Shown here piece after piece: positions 51,303-60,415 of a stretch of DNA of 64,000 nt; the stretch's first letter is position 1; every line of letters starts with the position of its first letter. The notes below the pieces were generated by a model that was not told the origin of the DNA, did not search any database, and saw only the letters and a program-made list of their open reading frames with translations. The DNA lies in contig NC_009389.2 in assembly GCF_000002875.2 (NCBI RefSeq), positions 2,501-66,500 on the forward strand. Reading direction: 5' to 3'. The stretch is from Leishmania infantum JPCM5 (lineage: Eukaryota > Euglenozoa > Kinetoplastea > Trypanosomatida > Trypanosomatidae). The translations under genes and the position numbers were made by a program.

Positions 51303-52823
51303 ATGAATATGCGCTGCCGAGAAATACTGATTGCCGTGCTCGCGGTGACCTGCGTGGCACTGTCACCGGCTGTGGCCTACACCACCAGCCAATGCCGCGA
51401 AGTGTCGCGGTGCGACGTTGACGGCACCCTCGTGTACGCCTTCTCTGGCGAGTGCGTATGCTGTCCGGAGATGCCGACCGGCGATATCCTTCCAGTGCAG
51501 TGCGTTCCCTCGACCGCGCACTGCCCTAGCGTGCCCAGCTGCAGAGCGTGCGACACCACCGCCGGGATGTGTGACGCGTGTATGACCGGCTACGTACTCG
51601 AGCCTACCAACATCTGCAACGAGTGCTTGGCCTCGATGTGCGACGTCTGTCAGTCGAGCTCCGAAGGCAAGCGCTGCAAGCTGTGCTCAGTAGGCTATTA
51701 CTGGGTGAGTGGCGGTGAGTGCCACGCCGTATCCAATAGCCAGGCCTCAGAAAGCAACATGCAATGCCGGGTCGCTTTCTGCAGCACTTGTGCCAGCACT
51801 ACCGCAAGCACCTGCGCCAAGTGCAACGACGGTTATGCAAAGGATAGCAACGGGTTCTGTGTCAGCGACTGCAACGTCCAGCAGTGCGATATGTGCTACA
51901 CGGGTAACTCCGCCGACTGCCAGTTGTGCTCTGCAGGGAACACGTGGAGTGCGACAGGCTGCTCAGCTGGTGCAAGCGGTTGTCGTGTCGGCCATTGCAC
52001 CACCTGTGTGGCCGGCGACAACACCAACTGCGCTACATGCGAATCGGGATACACCCTCACCGCCGGCTACTGCTTGCCCCAGCAACTCTGCGCCGACGCC
52101 AACTGCGCCAGCTGCCCCAGCGACGCGGGCACGTGCACTCAGTGCGCGAACGGCTACGGTCTCGTGGACGGCGCCTGTGTGAGGTGCCAGGTGCCCAACT
52201 GCTTCAGCTGCGACAGCGACGCGAATAAGTGCGCACAATGTGCGCCGAACTACTACCTCACCCCGCTCTTGACCTGCTCCCCGGTGGCCTGCAACATCGA
52301 GCACTGCATGCAGTGCGATCCACAGACGCCGTCGCGCTGCCAGGAGTGCGTGGCCCCCTACGTGGTCGACAGCTATGACGGCCTCTGCAGGCTCTCCGAC
52401 GCCTGCTCCGTGCCCAACTGCAAGAAGTGCGAGACCGAAACCTCCAGGCTCTGCGCCGAGTGCGACACCGGCTACACTCTCACCGCCGACGCGACGAGCT
52501 GCAGCAGTCCGACCACGCAGCCGTGCGATGTGGAGCACTGCAACACGTGTGTGAACGGCGACAGCACCCGCTGTGCCTACTGCAACACCGGCTACTACGT
52601 CTCCGATGGCAAGTGCAAGACCATGCAGGGCTGCTACGTTTCCAACTGCGCACAGTGCATGCTGCTTGACAGCACCAAGTGCTCCACGTGCATGAAAGGA
52701 TACCTGCTCACGTCGTCCTACGGTTGCGTCTCGCAGAAAGTCATCAACGGCGTGGCCGCGCCCTACTCTCTGTGGGTGGCCGCCGCCGTGCTCCTCGCCT
52801 CTGTTGTCACGCACATAGCATAG
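51303..52823 (+). CDS. Surface-antigen-like protein B: all Cys-rich, GPI-type
   Basis: 506 residues from the ATG at 51303. Signal peptide about 1-24 (ILIAVLAVTCVALSPAVAYT). Nearly the whole mature protein is made of repeated units of ~35-45 residues with the pattern C-x2-C ... C-x2-C-x2-GY-x-L, for example CDVCQSSSEGKRC and CAECDTGYTLTADATSC. This is the furin/VSP-like cysteine-rich pattern known in Leishmania surface antigen-like proteins. The C-terminus (APYSLWVAAAVLLASVVTHI) is a GPI-signal-type hydrophobic tail. From 52093 to the stop and on through the 3' UTR the sequence is the same as in gene C, so the last ~243 residues of B and C are identical. Confidence 0.88.
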   Translation: MNMRCREILIAVLAVTCVALSPAVAYTTSQCREVSRCDVDGTLVYAFSGECVCCPEMPTGDILPVQCVPSTAHCPSVPSCRACDTTAGMCDACMTGYVLEPTNICNECLASMCDVCQSSSEGKRCKLCSVGYYWVSGGECHAVSNSQASESNMQCRVAFCSTCASTTASTCAKCNDGYAKDSNGFCVSDCNVQQCDMCYTGNSADCQLCSAGNTWSATGCSAGASGCRVGHCTTCVAGDNTNCATCESGYTLTAGYCLPQQLCADANCASCPSDAGTCTQCANGYGLVDGACVRCQVPNCFSCDSDANKCAQCAPNYYLTPLLTCSPVACNIEHCMQCDPQTPSRCQECVAPYVVDSYDGLCRLSDACSVPNCKKCETETSRLCAECDTGYTLTADATSCSSPTTQPCDVEHCNTCVNGDSTRCAYCNTGYYVSDGKCKTMQGCYVSNCAQCMLLDSTKCSTCMKGYLLTSSYGCVSQKVINGVAAPYSLWVAAAVLLASVVTHIA

Positions 52824-53387
52824 TGCGCAGCAGCATGCGAGCAACCCCACTCCCATTCTCCCACAACATGTGCACACACACACAGAGACAGCGGGGCAGC
52901 CCTCCCCCCCCACACACACGCACTCCCCCTTCTCTTGTTCTTCTTTCCTCGTTTCGCATCTCTTTCTCGTGCGCTGGCGCCGGCCTCCTGCACGTCGCTC
53001 CCCTCCCCCTAACCTCTATTCTCTCTCGCCGGCCTCATTGCTTCTTACCCTTTTCCGATCCTTGCTCGCGTGGGTGGCCACTGCCATAGTCCCGCAGCGC
53101 AGACACACGTGTTTACACGGCGGAGGCATCCCTCTCCATCACTTCTTTTCTCCTAAAGCCACTCACCAGGTCGCACACCGCCCACCCCCTCCCCACCACC
53201 GGCCACCCTTCCGGGCGCAGCTGTGTGGGGTGGGGGTGTGCTCGACCGCGTTCCTGGCAGCTCACTCGCATGTGTACAGCCACTCCCACCACTAAAGCTC
53301 TCTTCTGCGCACACACTCCACCTCCTCGCCCCACGCCGCGACCGCGGCGGTCGGCTGAGCACGAGTGCAGCGCGCGCCTGCGCTGCT
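52093..53387 (+). repeat. 1295-bp tail/3'-UTR duplication, copy 1
   Basis: Identical by inspection to 55162-56456 (constant offset of 3069 bp). It covers the C-terminal ~243 codons of gene B, the stop and about 560 bp of 3' UTR. The left border lies inside coding sequence at GACGCCAACTGC. Confidence 0.9.
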
Positions 53388-53762
53388 CGCCGTCGGCATT
53401 GCTGCGCTCCCCTTCCCCACATGCGGCAATCACCAACACCGCAGAGTTCCTGTCATCCCTTCTCTCCCACCCTCGCGTCCCCTGCTTATCTACCCCACCT
53501 CCCTCTCGCACTGCCCCGGCCCCTCTCCCCGCCCTCCCACCACCACCCACCCACACACGCACACACACTCCTCTGTCCAGCCACGCACACGTGCAGTAGC
53601 ACGAGGCTCCCCATCCTTCCCCCTACCCACACCCACACACACACGCACACACACCTTCATCATAGCCCGCACCTTTCGCCGTTTCGCCCGCTCTCTCCTT
53701 TCCGTGCGTGTGTGCCTCAGTCTGTTGCTCCGCCCGTCTCCCTTCTCCCCACTGTTCGCCTC
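52824..53762. other. Spacer between antigens B and C
   Basis: Made almost wholly of repeat material: the 3' UTR part of the B/C duplication up to 53387, then leader repeat L2 copy 2 (53441-53756) directly before gene C. No gene. Confidence 0.65.
53441..53756 (+). repeat. Leader repeat L2, copy 2
   Basis: Second copy of the 316-bp leader, ending only a few bases before the ATG of gene C at 53763. It carries one visible base difference from copy 1. Confidence 0.9.
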
Positions 53763-55892
53763 ATGCACAGCGCTCGCGGCGGCTCTCTCGCGGTGGCCGC
53801 CGTGGCGGTTTGCCTGGCAGTGCTCGCCATGGTCGGCACGTGTGTGTTCGACTCGCAGGAGATCGGCGGCAGCTCCTTCACCTTTGCCGGGTGGTCGTCC
53901 GCCAGCAAGGAGGAATCCTACCAGAGTTGTACCCTGACCGAGAAGGCATTCAGAATTCAAGGCGCTGCAAGCTCTCTGTCGGACGACGCCACGCTGCCCG
54001 GCGGGATCCTGCGGTTCTCCACACTGCGTGTGTCGAACGGCTACATCGTCGTGGAGAAGTACTTTCCCCGGAACACGAACATCACCATCAAAGATGCCAG
54101 CGGCACCGTCGCTGCGGGGATGCCTTTCATCGACGCCAACACGGCGATATTCTCTGATCAGCTCAGCATCGTGGTCACCGACTCAACCCTCAGTTGGGCT
54201 GCCGCACGGTCGGGTCAGAGCATGGTGCGTGCACCCTTCACTATTCAGCTCTCCAGCTCTCTCTTCGTGCTCGGCAGCACCGTGGCGCAGGCCTCATCCG
54301 TGGTAGAGGTGACGGGACCGAGCAGCATCTCGCAGAAGTCTGCATTGGCTGTGGACTACGCCAAGTGCACCGGCTGTGCTCAGGGTCTGGTGTACTTCAC
54401 CGACTTTGTTAGGGTGTGGGACCGCAGCTTGCTTCGCGTCTCTCACTCCAGCGTCAAGGGCGCCGCCGGCAAGCCGCTGATCGGCATAGCACAGAGAGCA
54501 GGGGCCAGTCTAGCGGTGGAAAACAGTCTGTTCGTTGTCGAGAACGTGTCATCGCCCACCAGTAACCTCATCGACGCGCCCGTCAGCATGGGCACCGATG
54601 CGCAGATCACCCTACGCGCTGTGGCAGTGAAGAGCATTGGTGCCACGATGGCCGGCGGCGTCACTGCGCAACTCTTGACGGCAGACGACATCGCCCAACA
54701 AATTCCCTCCGTGTCCGTGGTGCCGGACACCAGCTGCGCTGCGGCCTGCGTCCCCACGGCCACGGTCGACTCCCGCTGCAAGTGCACCTGCAATGCTGAC
54801 ATGCCGAACATGAACTTCTGCACGGCCATGAAGGACCCCTACACAAACTACGCCTACCTCGGCTGCTCGGTGGGCTGCACAACGTGCTTCAACGAGACGG
54901 CCTGCCTCGAGTGCAGGCCGAGCTACGAGATGCTGCCCAGCATGACATGCTCGCTAACCGGACTTCAGTGCACAGACCCGAACTGCAAAACCTGCACAAC
55001 TTACGGCCAGTGCACCGACTGCAACGACGGCTACGGTCTCACCTCCTCCAGCGCTTGCGTGCGCTGCAGTGTAGCGGGCTGCAAGAGCTGCCCCGTTGAC
55101 GCTAACGTCTGCGAAGTGTGTCTCGGCGGCAGCGAGCCGGTCAACAATATGTGCCCCTGCACCGACGCCAACTGCGCCAGCTGCCCCAGCGACGCGGGCA
55201 CGTGCACTCAGTGCGCGAACGGCTACGGTCTCGTGGACGGCGCCTGTGTGAGGTGCCAGGTGCCCAACTGCTTCAGCTGCGACAGCGACGCGAATAAGTG
55301 CGCACAATGTGCGCCGAACTACTACCTCACCCCGCTCTTGACCTGCTCCCCGGTGGCCTGCAACATCGAGCACTGCATGCAGTGCGATCCACAGACGCCG
55401 TCGCGCTGCCAGGAGTGCGTGGCCCCCTACGTGGTCGACAGCTATGACGGCCTCTGCAGGCTCTCCGACGCCTGCTCCGTGCCCAACTGCAAGAAGTGCG
55501 AGACCGAAACCTCCAGGCTCTGCGCCGAGTGCGACACCGGCTACACTCTCACCGCCGACGCGACGAGCTGCAGCAGTCCGACCACGCAGCCGTGCGATGT
55601 GGAGCACTGCAACACGTGTGTGAACGGCGACAGCACCCGCTGTGCCTACTGCAACACCGGCTACTACGTCTCCGATGGCAAGTGCAAGACCATGCAGGGC
55701 TGCTACGTTTCCAACTGCGCACAGTGCATGCTGCTTGACAGCACCAAGTGCTCCACGTGCATGAAAGGATACCTGCTCACGTCGTCCTACGGTTGCGTCT
55801 CGCAGAAAGTCATCAACGGCGTGGCCGCGCCCTACTCTCTGTGGGTGGCCGCCGCCGTGCTCCTCGCCTCTGTTGTCACGCACATAGCATAG
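53763..55892 (+). CDS. Surface-antigen-like protein C: A-type N-domain, B-type tail
   Basis: 709 residues from the ATG at 53763. A signal peptide (about 9-25, SLAVAAVAVCLAVLAMVG) leads into a ~310-residue domain of short strands homologous to gene A (ALAVDYAKCTGCAQGLV aligns with ALTVDYGRCERCSSALV). A junction follows, with CKCTCNADMPNMNFCTAMKD corresponding to CTCQCSSTKHHPPFCTSVVD in A. Next come C-x2-C/GY units, and from 55162 the exact tail of gene B including the GPI-type C-terminus. It is therefore a chimera of the two architectures. Surface display is expected; the function of the family is not established. Confidence 0.88.
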   Translation: MHSARGGSLAVAAVAVCLAVLAMVGTCVFDSQEIGGSSFTFAGWSSASKEESYQSCTLTEKAFRIQGAASSLSDDATLPGGILRFSTLRVSNGYIVVEKYFPRNTNITIKDASGTVAAGMPFIDANTAIFSDQLSIVVTDSTLSWAAARSGQSMVRAPFTIQLSSSLFVLGSTVAQASSVVEVTGPSSISQKSALAVDYAKCTGCAQGLVYFTDFVRVWDRSLLRVSHSSVKGAAGKPLIGIAQRAGASLAVENSLFVVENVSSPTSNLIDAPVSMGTDAQITLRAVAVKSIGATMAGGVTAQLLTADDIAQQIPSVSVVPDTSCAAACVPTATVDSRCKCTCNADMPNMNFCTAMKDPYTNYAYLGCSVGCTTCFNETACLECRPSYEMLPSMTCSLTGLQCTDPNCKTCTTYGQCTDCNDGYGLTSSSACVRCSVAGCKSCPVDANVCEVCLGGSEPVNNMCPCTDANCASCPSDAGTCTQCANGYGLVDGACVRCQVPNCFSCDSDANKCAQCAPNYYLTPLLTCSPVACNIEHCMQCDPQTPSRCQECVAPYVVDSYDGLCRLSDACSVPNCKKCETETSRLCAECDTGYTLTADATSCSSPTTQPCDVEHCNTCVNGDSTRCAYCNTGYYVSDGKCKTMQGCYVSNCAQCMLLDSTKCSTCMKGYLLTSSYGCVSQKVINGVAAPYSLWVAAAVLLASVVTHIA

Positions 55893-56456
55893 TGCGCAGC
55901 AGCATGCGAGCAACCCCACTCCCATTCTCCCACAACATGTGCACACACACACAGAGACAGCGGGGCAGCCCTCCCCCCCCACACACACGCACTCCCCCTT
56001 CTCTTGTTCTTCTTTCCTCGTTTCGCATCTCTTTCTCGTGCGCTGGCGCCGGCCTCCTGCACGTCGCTCCCCTCCCCCTAACCTCTATTCTCTCTCGCCG
56101 GCCTCATTGCTTCTTACCCTTTTCCGATCCTTGCTCGCGTGGGTGGCCACTGCCATAGTCCCGCAGCGCAGACACACGTGTTTACACGGCGGAGGCATCC
56201 CTCTCCATCACTTCTTTTCTCCTAAAGCCACTCACCAGGTCGCACACCGCCCACCCCCTCCCCACCACCGGCCACCCTTCCGGGCGCAGCTGTGTGGGGT
56301 GGGGGTGTGCTCGACCGCGTTCCTGGCAGCTCACTCGCATGTGTACAGCCACTCCCACCACTAAAGCTCTCTTCTGCGCACACACTCCACCTCCTCGCCC
56401 CACGCCGCGACCGCGGCGGTCGGCTGAGCACGAGTGCAGCGCGCGCCTGCGCTGCT
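55162..56456 (+). repeat. 1295-bp tail/3'-UTR duplication, copy 2
   Basis: Second copy of the block at 52093-53387, covering the tail of gene C and its 3' UTR. After 56456 the sequence diverges: copy 1 continues into leader L2, copy 2 into unrelated spacer. Confidence 0.9.
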
Positions 56457-56971
56457 GGTTGGTACGACAGCCTCGTGTAGAGGTGGGGACAGATTTGGTG
56501 GGCAAAAGAGTCGGCGTCACCGCTGAGTCCTCCCTTAGGGTAGCAGCCGCGCCTCCACCACGACCCACCCGCAGTACCGGAGGTCACTGCGGCTCCCCCT
56601 CCCCCTTGCTAGAAGCGCCGCCTTTTGTGGGTCTGTGTTGCTTCCACATTGTTGTTTACCTCTCACCTTTTCCACACGTTCTTCTGCTCTCGCGCGTACA
56701 ACCACCTCTCTCTCACACGCACGTGCATACGCACACTTTCTACCACGCGTGCGGATGTGGCGTCGTGGTGGTGGGATGGTTACCTCAAACGGTGTGTGTG
56801 AGTGTGTGTGTGTGTGTGTGTGTCTGCGGCAATCGGAAGTGAAGCCGCAGTCCGTAAACACTCGCCGTGCCCCCTCCCTCCCACACACGCACACACGCGC
56901 GTGCATACCCCTTTTCTCCTCCCCAGCCAGCTCACCTTCACTCTGTCTCCCGCCTCACCCCTTCAGCAAAG
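55893..56971. other. Spacer between antigens C and D
   Basis: The first ~560 bp are the duplicated 3' UTR. The rest has a C/T tract, a (GT)n at 56812-56823 and a C-rich leader ending in CAG-C shortly before the ATG at 56972. No gene. Confidence 0.55.
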
Positions 56972-57520
56972 ATGAGCGTGAAGCACCTGCTGATGGCCGC
57001 AGTGCTGGCAGCCGTCGCATGCTCGGTGGTCATGGCGTCGGATGCCTCGAGCTTGTCGTCCCCAAGCGCCCCAGCTCGCGGATCGATCTCCCTTGCGACC
57101 ATGCGGACAGTGCCGTCCAGCAAGAGCAGCAGCAACTCGTCGAGTGCAACTGGCGCCAATGAGACGGCGTCTACCACCTTCACCACAACGAACACCGTGA
57201 GCACAGCGGCATCTTCGTGCGCCGTTTCGAACTGCGCCGCCTGCTCGAGCACGAACCCGAATGTCTGCACGACGTGCAGTCCCGGCTACGCCGTCGACCG
57301 CCTTGGCCAGTGCATGGTTGTCGGCTCCTGCAACGTCGCCCACTGCGTCACGTGCCACACAAACGACAACGCGCGTTGCTTGAGCTGCGCCTCGGGCTAC
57401 ATGCCGACGGCCTCGTTCAAGTGCGTCCCAGAGCAATCTAGAAATGCGGCCTTCCGCACTTCCTCCCTGGTCGTCTCTGTCGGTGTGGCATTGGTGGGCA
57501 CTGCACTGACCATGGCCTAA
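56972..57520 (+). CDS. Small Cys-rich surface-antigen-like protein D
   Basis: 182 residues from the ATG at 56972. Signal peptide about 1-22 (LLMAAVLAAVACSVVMA), then a ~60-residue Ser/Thr/Ala-rich stretch likely to be glycosylated or phosphoglycosylated. Two cysteine units follow (CAVSNCAACSSTNPNVCTTC and CNVAHCVTCHTNDNARCLSC), each ending in GY. The C-terminal tail (SLVVSVGVALVGTALTMA) is GPI-signal-like. It is a minimal member of the family in this array and uses the same C-x3-C-x2-C unit type as genes B and E. No partner is known. Confidence 0.82.
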   Translation: MSVKHLLMAAVLAAVACSVVMASDASSLSSPSAPARGSISLATMRTVPSSKSSSNSSSATGANETASTTFTTTNTVSTAASSCAVSNCAACSSTNPNVCTTCSPGYAVDRLGQCMVVGSCNVAHCVTCHTNDNARCLSCASGYMPTASFKCVPEQSRNAAFRTSSLVVSVGVALVGTALTMA

Positions 57521-59542
57521 AATACGGCATGCCCCGATTCAAGGACCTAGTGGCACACATACCAGGAGATGCCTGGTTGACGGCCTGTCAAGTGTCGGCA
57601 TCGACGGCTATGTCCAGCCTCCACCCTGCTCCCCTCTTCTCTCTCCCACATATGCATGCACAAATGTTGATGTCCTCACCTCTGTTTCTCTCCTCTCTCT
57701 CTGAGTGCTGTGTGTGTGTGTAACGTGCGTCCCGCCTCCCCTCCTCAGACAGTTTTTTTTTTTTATCTTGTTCGGCCAATGTGCATATTGTCGTCATGCG
57801 CAGTGCCCCTCCCTCCCTTGATCGCCCCTCCCTCTGTCTCTGTCTCGCGTCACCTCACTGATCAACGCCTCCCTGCCTTGAGTCGCGTGTATTCCCAACA
57901 CAGCATGCGCCGACGCAGAGACAGACAGAGACAGAGGGAGGGGCGAGCACGTGCGCTTATGTCGTTTCTCTCCCGGCGCGCCGCGGTCGGCCCGTGGCTT
58001 GAGGAAATCGAGAGGGGGGAATGGGGACTGGCGATACCATTGTGGCCCATGTGCACGTGCATGTGTGCGTACGCGTGCGTGTGTGTGTTCTCTCTTCTCT
58101 TTGCTCTGGCCGAGTGGCCGGGTGGGCCTCTCTGTGCGTTGAATCCGTTTTATGTGCACAGCCCGTTTCTTTTCCGTTTTTATTGTTGTTTTTCCCGAGG
58201 TGAGGCGTGGATGGGGATGGGGATGCGGAGGAGGAGGGAGAGGATCGTCAATGGAGGTGACCGTTGGGTCCGCCCGCCCGCCCGTCCGTCCCTGCGTGTG
58301 CGCAGGGCGGAGGGCATTCTCCTCACCGCCACCACCTCTCTCTCTGTGACTTGTGCCCCTCATGGGGTCTTTTCTTTCGTTTTTGCCTAAGCATATACAC
58401 GTGTGTGCCTGCGTGCGTACGCGTGCGTCTCCGCCATTTCTACGCATGGGCCTCTCCCCCACCCTCTTCCCTCCCCCTCCCACTCCCTACCTGACTCTCT
58501 CAGGCAGGAGCACCAACAGTAGAGTCTGTATCTGCCGCTGTGATTGCGTGATCGAGCGCTGCTATCCCCCCACCCCCTCGCTCGCTCTCCCAGACAACCA
58601 CGCATACCATCGGCCATCCCTCTGTGCTGCCGTGTGTCTGTGTGTTTGTGTGTGCCGCTGCTCTCACACTGGAGAGGGCTGCTCGGCAGTGGTGGCAGCA
58701 AACTGCAAGCGGTGCTGAAGAAGACGAAGATGTAAAGGGAGCGGAGAGGCGCGACACACAGGGCTATGGAAGCAGGGCGGTCGTCACAAGGTCAGCACTG
58801 ATCCTGTGTATGTGCGTGTTTGCGTCTGCCCGCGTCCCTGTGAGGGGGACAGAGAGGGGGCATGAGGTGCGCCCATGACAACGCAGAAAATGACCTTGGA
58901 GAGCGCGAGCGAGGGAGCGGGCAGGTCCTTCGCGGTTTATCAGGGAAGGCTCGAGCACGATACGTAGGGCAGACGGAGGAGGGGGAAGGAAAACGTCAGA
59001 GAAGGAGGGAAGTCGGATCGGGTGTCGTGGAGGCACACACACACACACACGCGCACCACAGCCGCCTCTCTACCTCCGTCGCATGTTGCTCCTTGGCTCT
59101 CTCATCCGTCCATCGCCGATTCCCTCAAGACGTTACCCGCGTGGGGATGTGTGCGCGTGTGTCGTAGTCTGCAAGTGTTACGCGCACCCCCTCCCCTCAG
59201 CTCCCCTTGCTTCCCACAAGAGGAAACGTCGCGGTGTTTATGCCGCCGCCTTGCTCTATGGCGAAGGCGTGAAGGGAACGAACCAATATTCTCGGCCTGT
59301 GCCGCTATGATATCCTTCCCTTCTCTCCCTCTCACTCTCTACCTACTCACTCCCGTCCTCAACATGCTCACGGAACGCGTTCCTGTTCGTGGGTCTGCGT
59401 CAGTGTACGAGCACGCCACACGCGTCATCCCACTCCCTCGCCTCCCATCATCAGCCCTCCCCCCCCTCCCCCAGAACATTACCTCACACGCCTGCAGCAC
59501 TGGCACAGGCGCACCTCGTTCATATTCCCCTCTCCACGAATC
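57521..59542. other. 2-kb spacer between antigens D and E
   Basis: No gene supported. It contains a T11 run near 57751-57761, repeated GACAGA units (about 57917-57935), GT/GC-alternating runs (58050-58090) and (AC)n at 59034-59050. Chance frames such as the one over 57710-58390 lack family features. Confidence 0.5.
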
Positions 59543-60415
59543 ATGTCTGCCTTTGACTTCCGCAGCAGTCCCCACAAGCGCGGCGCCGCCGCCGTTCTTC
59601 TGCTGTTCGCCATCGCCGCTGTAGCCCCCTTGACAGTGTCTGCACAGGCCATCGACGACTACCCTCCTGTTGCCTGTGACAGCACAGTGCCCAACTGCCT
59701 GGAATGCCGGAAAGTGGGGATGTTAAGCCTGTGCTCGAACTGCAAGGAAGGCTACTCGACCGCTGTCTCACCCATGACCCCCACCGAGTTCGGCAAGTGC
59801 AAGCCCTACGATCCGAGCACATGCCGCCTTGACAACTGTTTGCGCTGCGCCGCCGATGACAACACCAAGTGCGTGCAGTGCCCTGTCGGCTACCCGAACA
59901 TCAACACTTACCTCTGCGATGGGACCACGGCGGCCCCGACGACTGCGGCTCCGACAACGTCGGCCCCCTCCACCACCACCACCACCACCACCACGGCGTC
60001 CCCGACAACTGCGGCCCCCACAACTGCAGCCCCGACCACCACCACCACCACTACCACCACGGCGGTCCCGACAACTGCAGCTCCGACAACCTCAGCCCCC
60101 TCCACCGACTGCCAGGCCCCGTCGTGCGCCATCTGTGTGCCCGGCAACCAGTACACTTGCGCCGTGTGCGAGTCCGGCATGGTGCTGATGGCGTCCGGCC
60201 AGTGCATGGCCGCTGGCTCCTGCAGCATGACCAACTGCGCGCAGTGCTACCCGAACGACAGCAACCGCTGCTCCTCGTGCGAACCCGGCTACGCCCTCAC
60301 CGTCTCGTACACCTGCATCCCGCGCAAGTCAGGCAACTCGGCGGCTGCGCCGACGCCGGTGTTGGCGGCGCTGGTCATAGTGGCGGTTGCAGCGACCGTG
60401 GCGTATGTCATGTAG
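59543..60415 (+). CDS. Surface-antigen-like protein E with mucin-type Thr/Pro stalk
   Basis: 290 residues. Signal sequence about 15-35 (AAAVLLLFAIAAVAPLTVSA). Two N-terminal cysteine units (CDSTVPNCLECRK; CRLDNCLRCAADDNTKCVQC) are followed by a 60-residue Thr/Ala/Pro stalk (residues 128-189) encoded by ACC/ACN repeats. Two further cysteine units come next (CQAPSCAICVPGNQYTC; CSMTNCAQCYPNDSNRCSSC), and the tail (PVLAALVIVAVAATVAYVM) is GPI-signal-like. The stalk is a likely O-glycan or phosphoglycan carrier. The two-head arrangement separated by a stalk differs from genes A-D. Confidence 0.85.
   Translation: MSAFDFRSSPHKRGAAAVLLLFAIAAVAPLTVSAQAIDDYPPVACDSTVPNCLECRKVGMLSLCSNCKEGYSTAVSPMTPTEFGKCKPYDPSTCRLDNCLRCAADDNTKCVQCPVGYPNINTYLCDGTTAAPTTAAPTTSAPSTTTTTTTTASPTTAAPTTAAPTTTTTTTTTAVPTTAAPTTSAPSTDCQAPSCAICVPGNQYTCAVCESGMVLMASGQCMAAGSCSMTNCAQCYPNDSNRCSSCEPGYALTVSYTCIPRKSGNSAAAPTPVLAALVIVAVAATVAYVM
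59924..60108 (+). repeat. In-frame Thr-rich minisatellite in antigen E
   Basis: Tandem runs of ACC codons broken by GCN-CCN-ACN units encode the Thr/Pro/Ala stalk. Two partial ~72-bp repeats with similar order (Ala-Pro-Thr units, Ser-Pro, long Thr run) are visible, so the length may be polymorphic among isolates. Confidence 0.75.
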
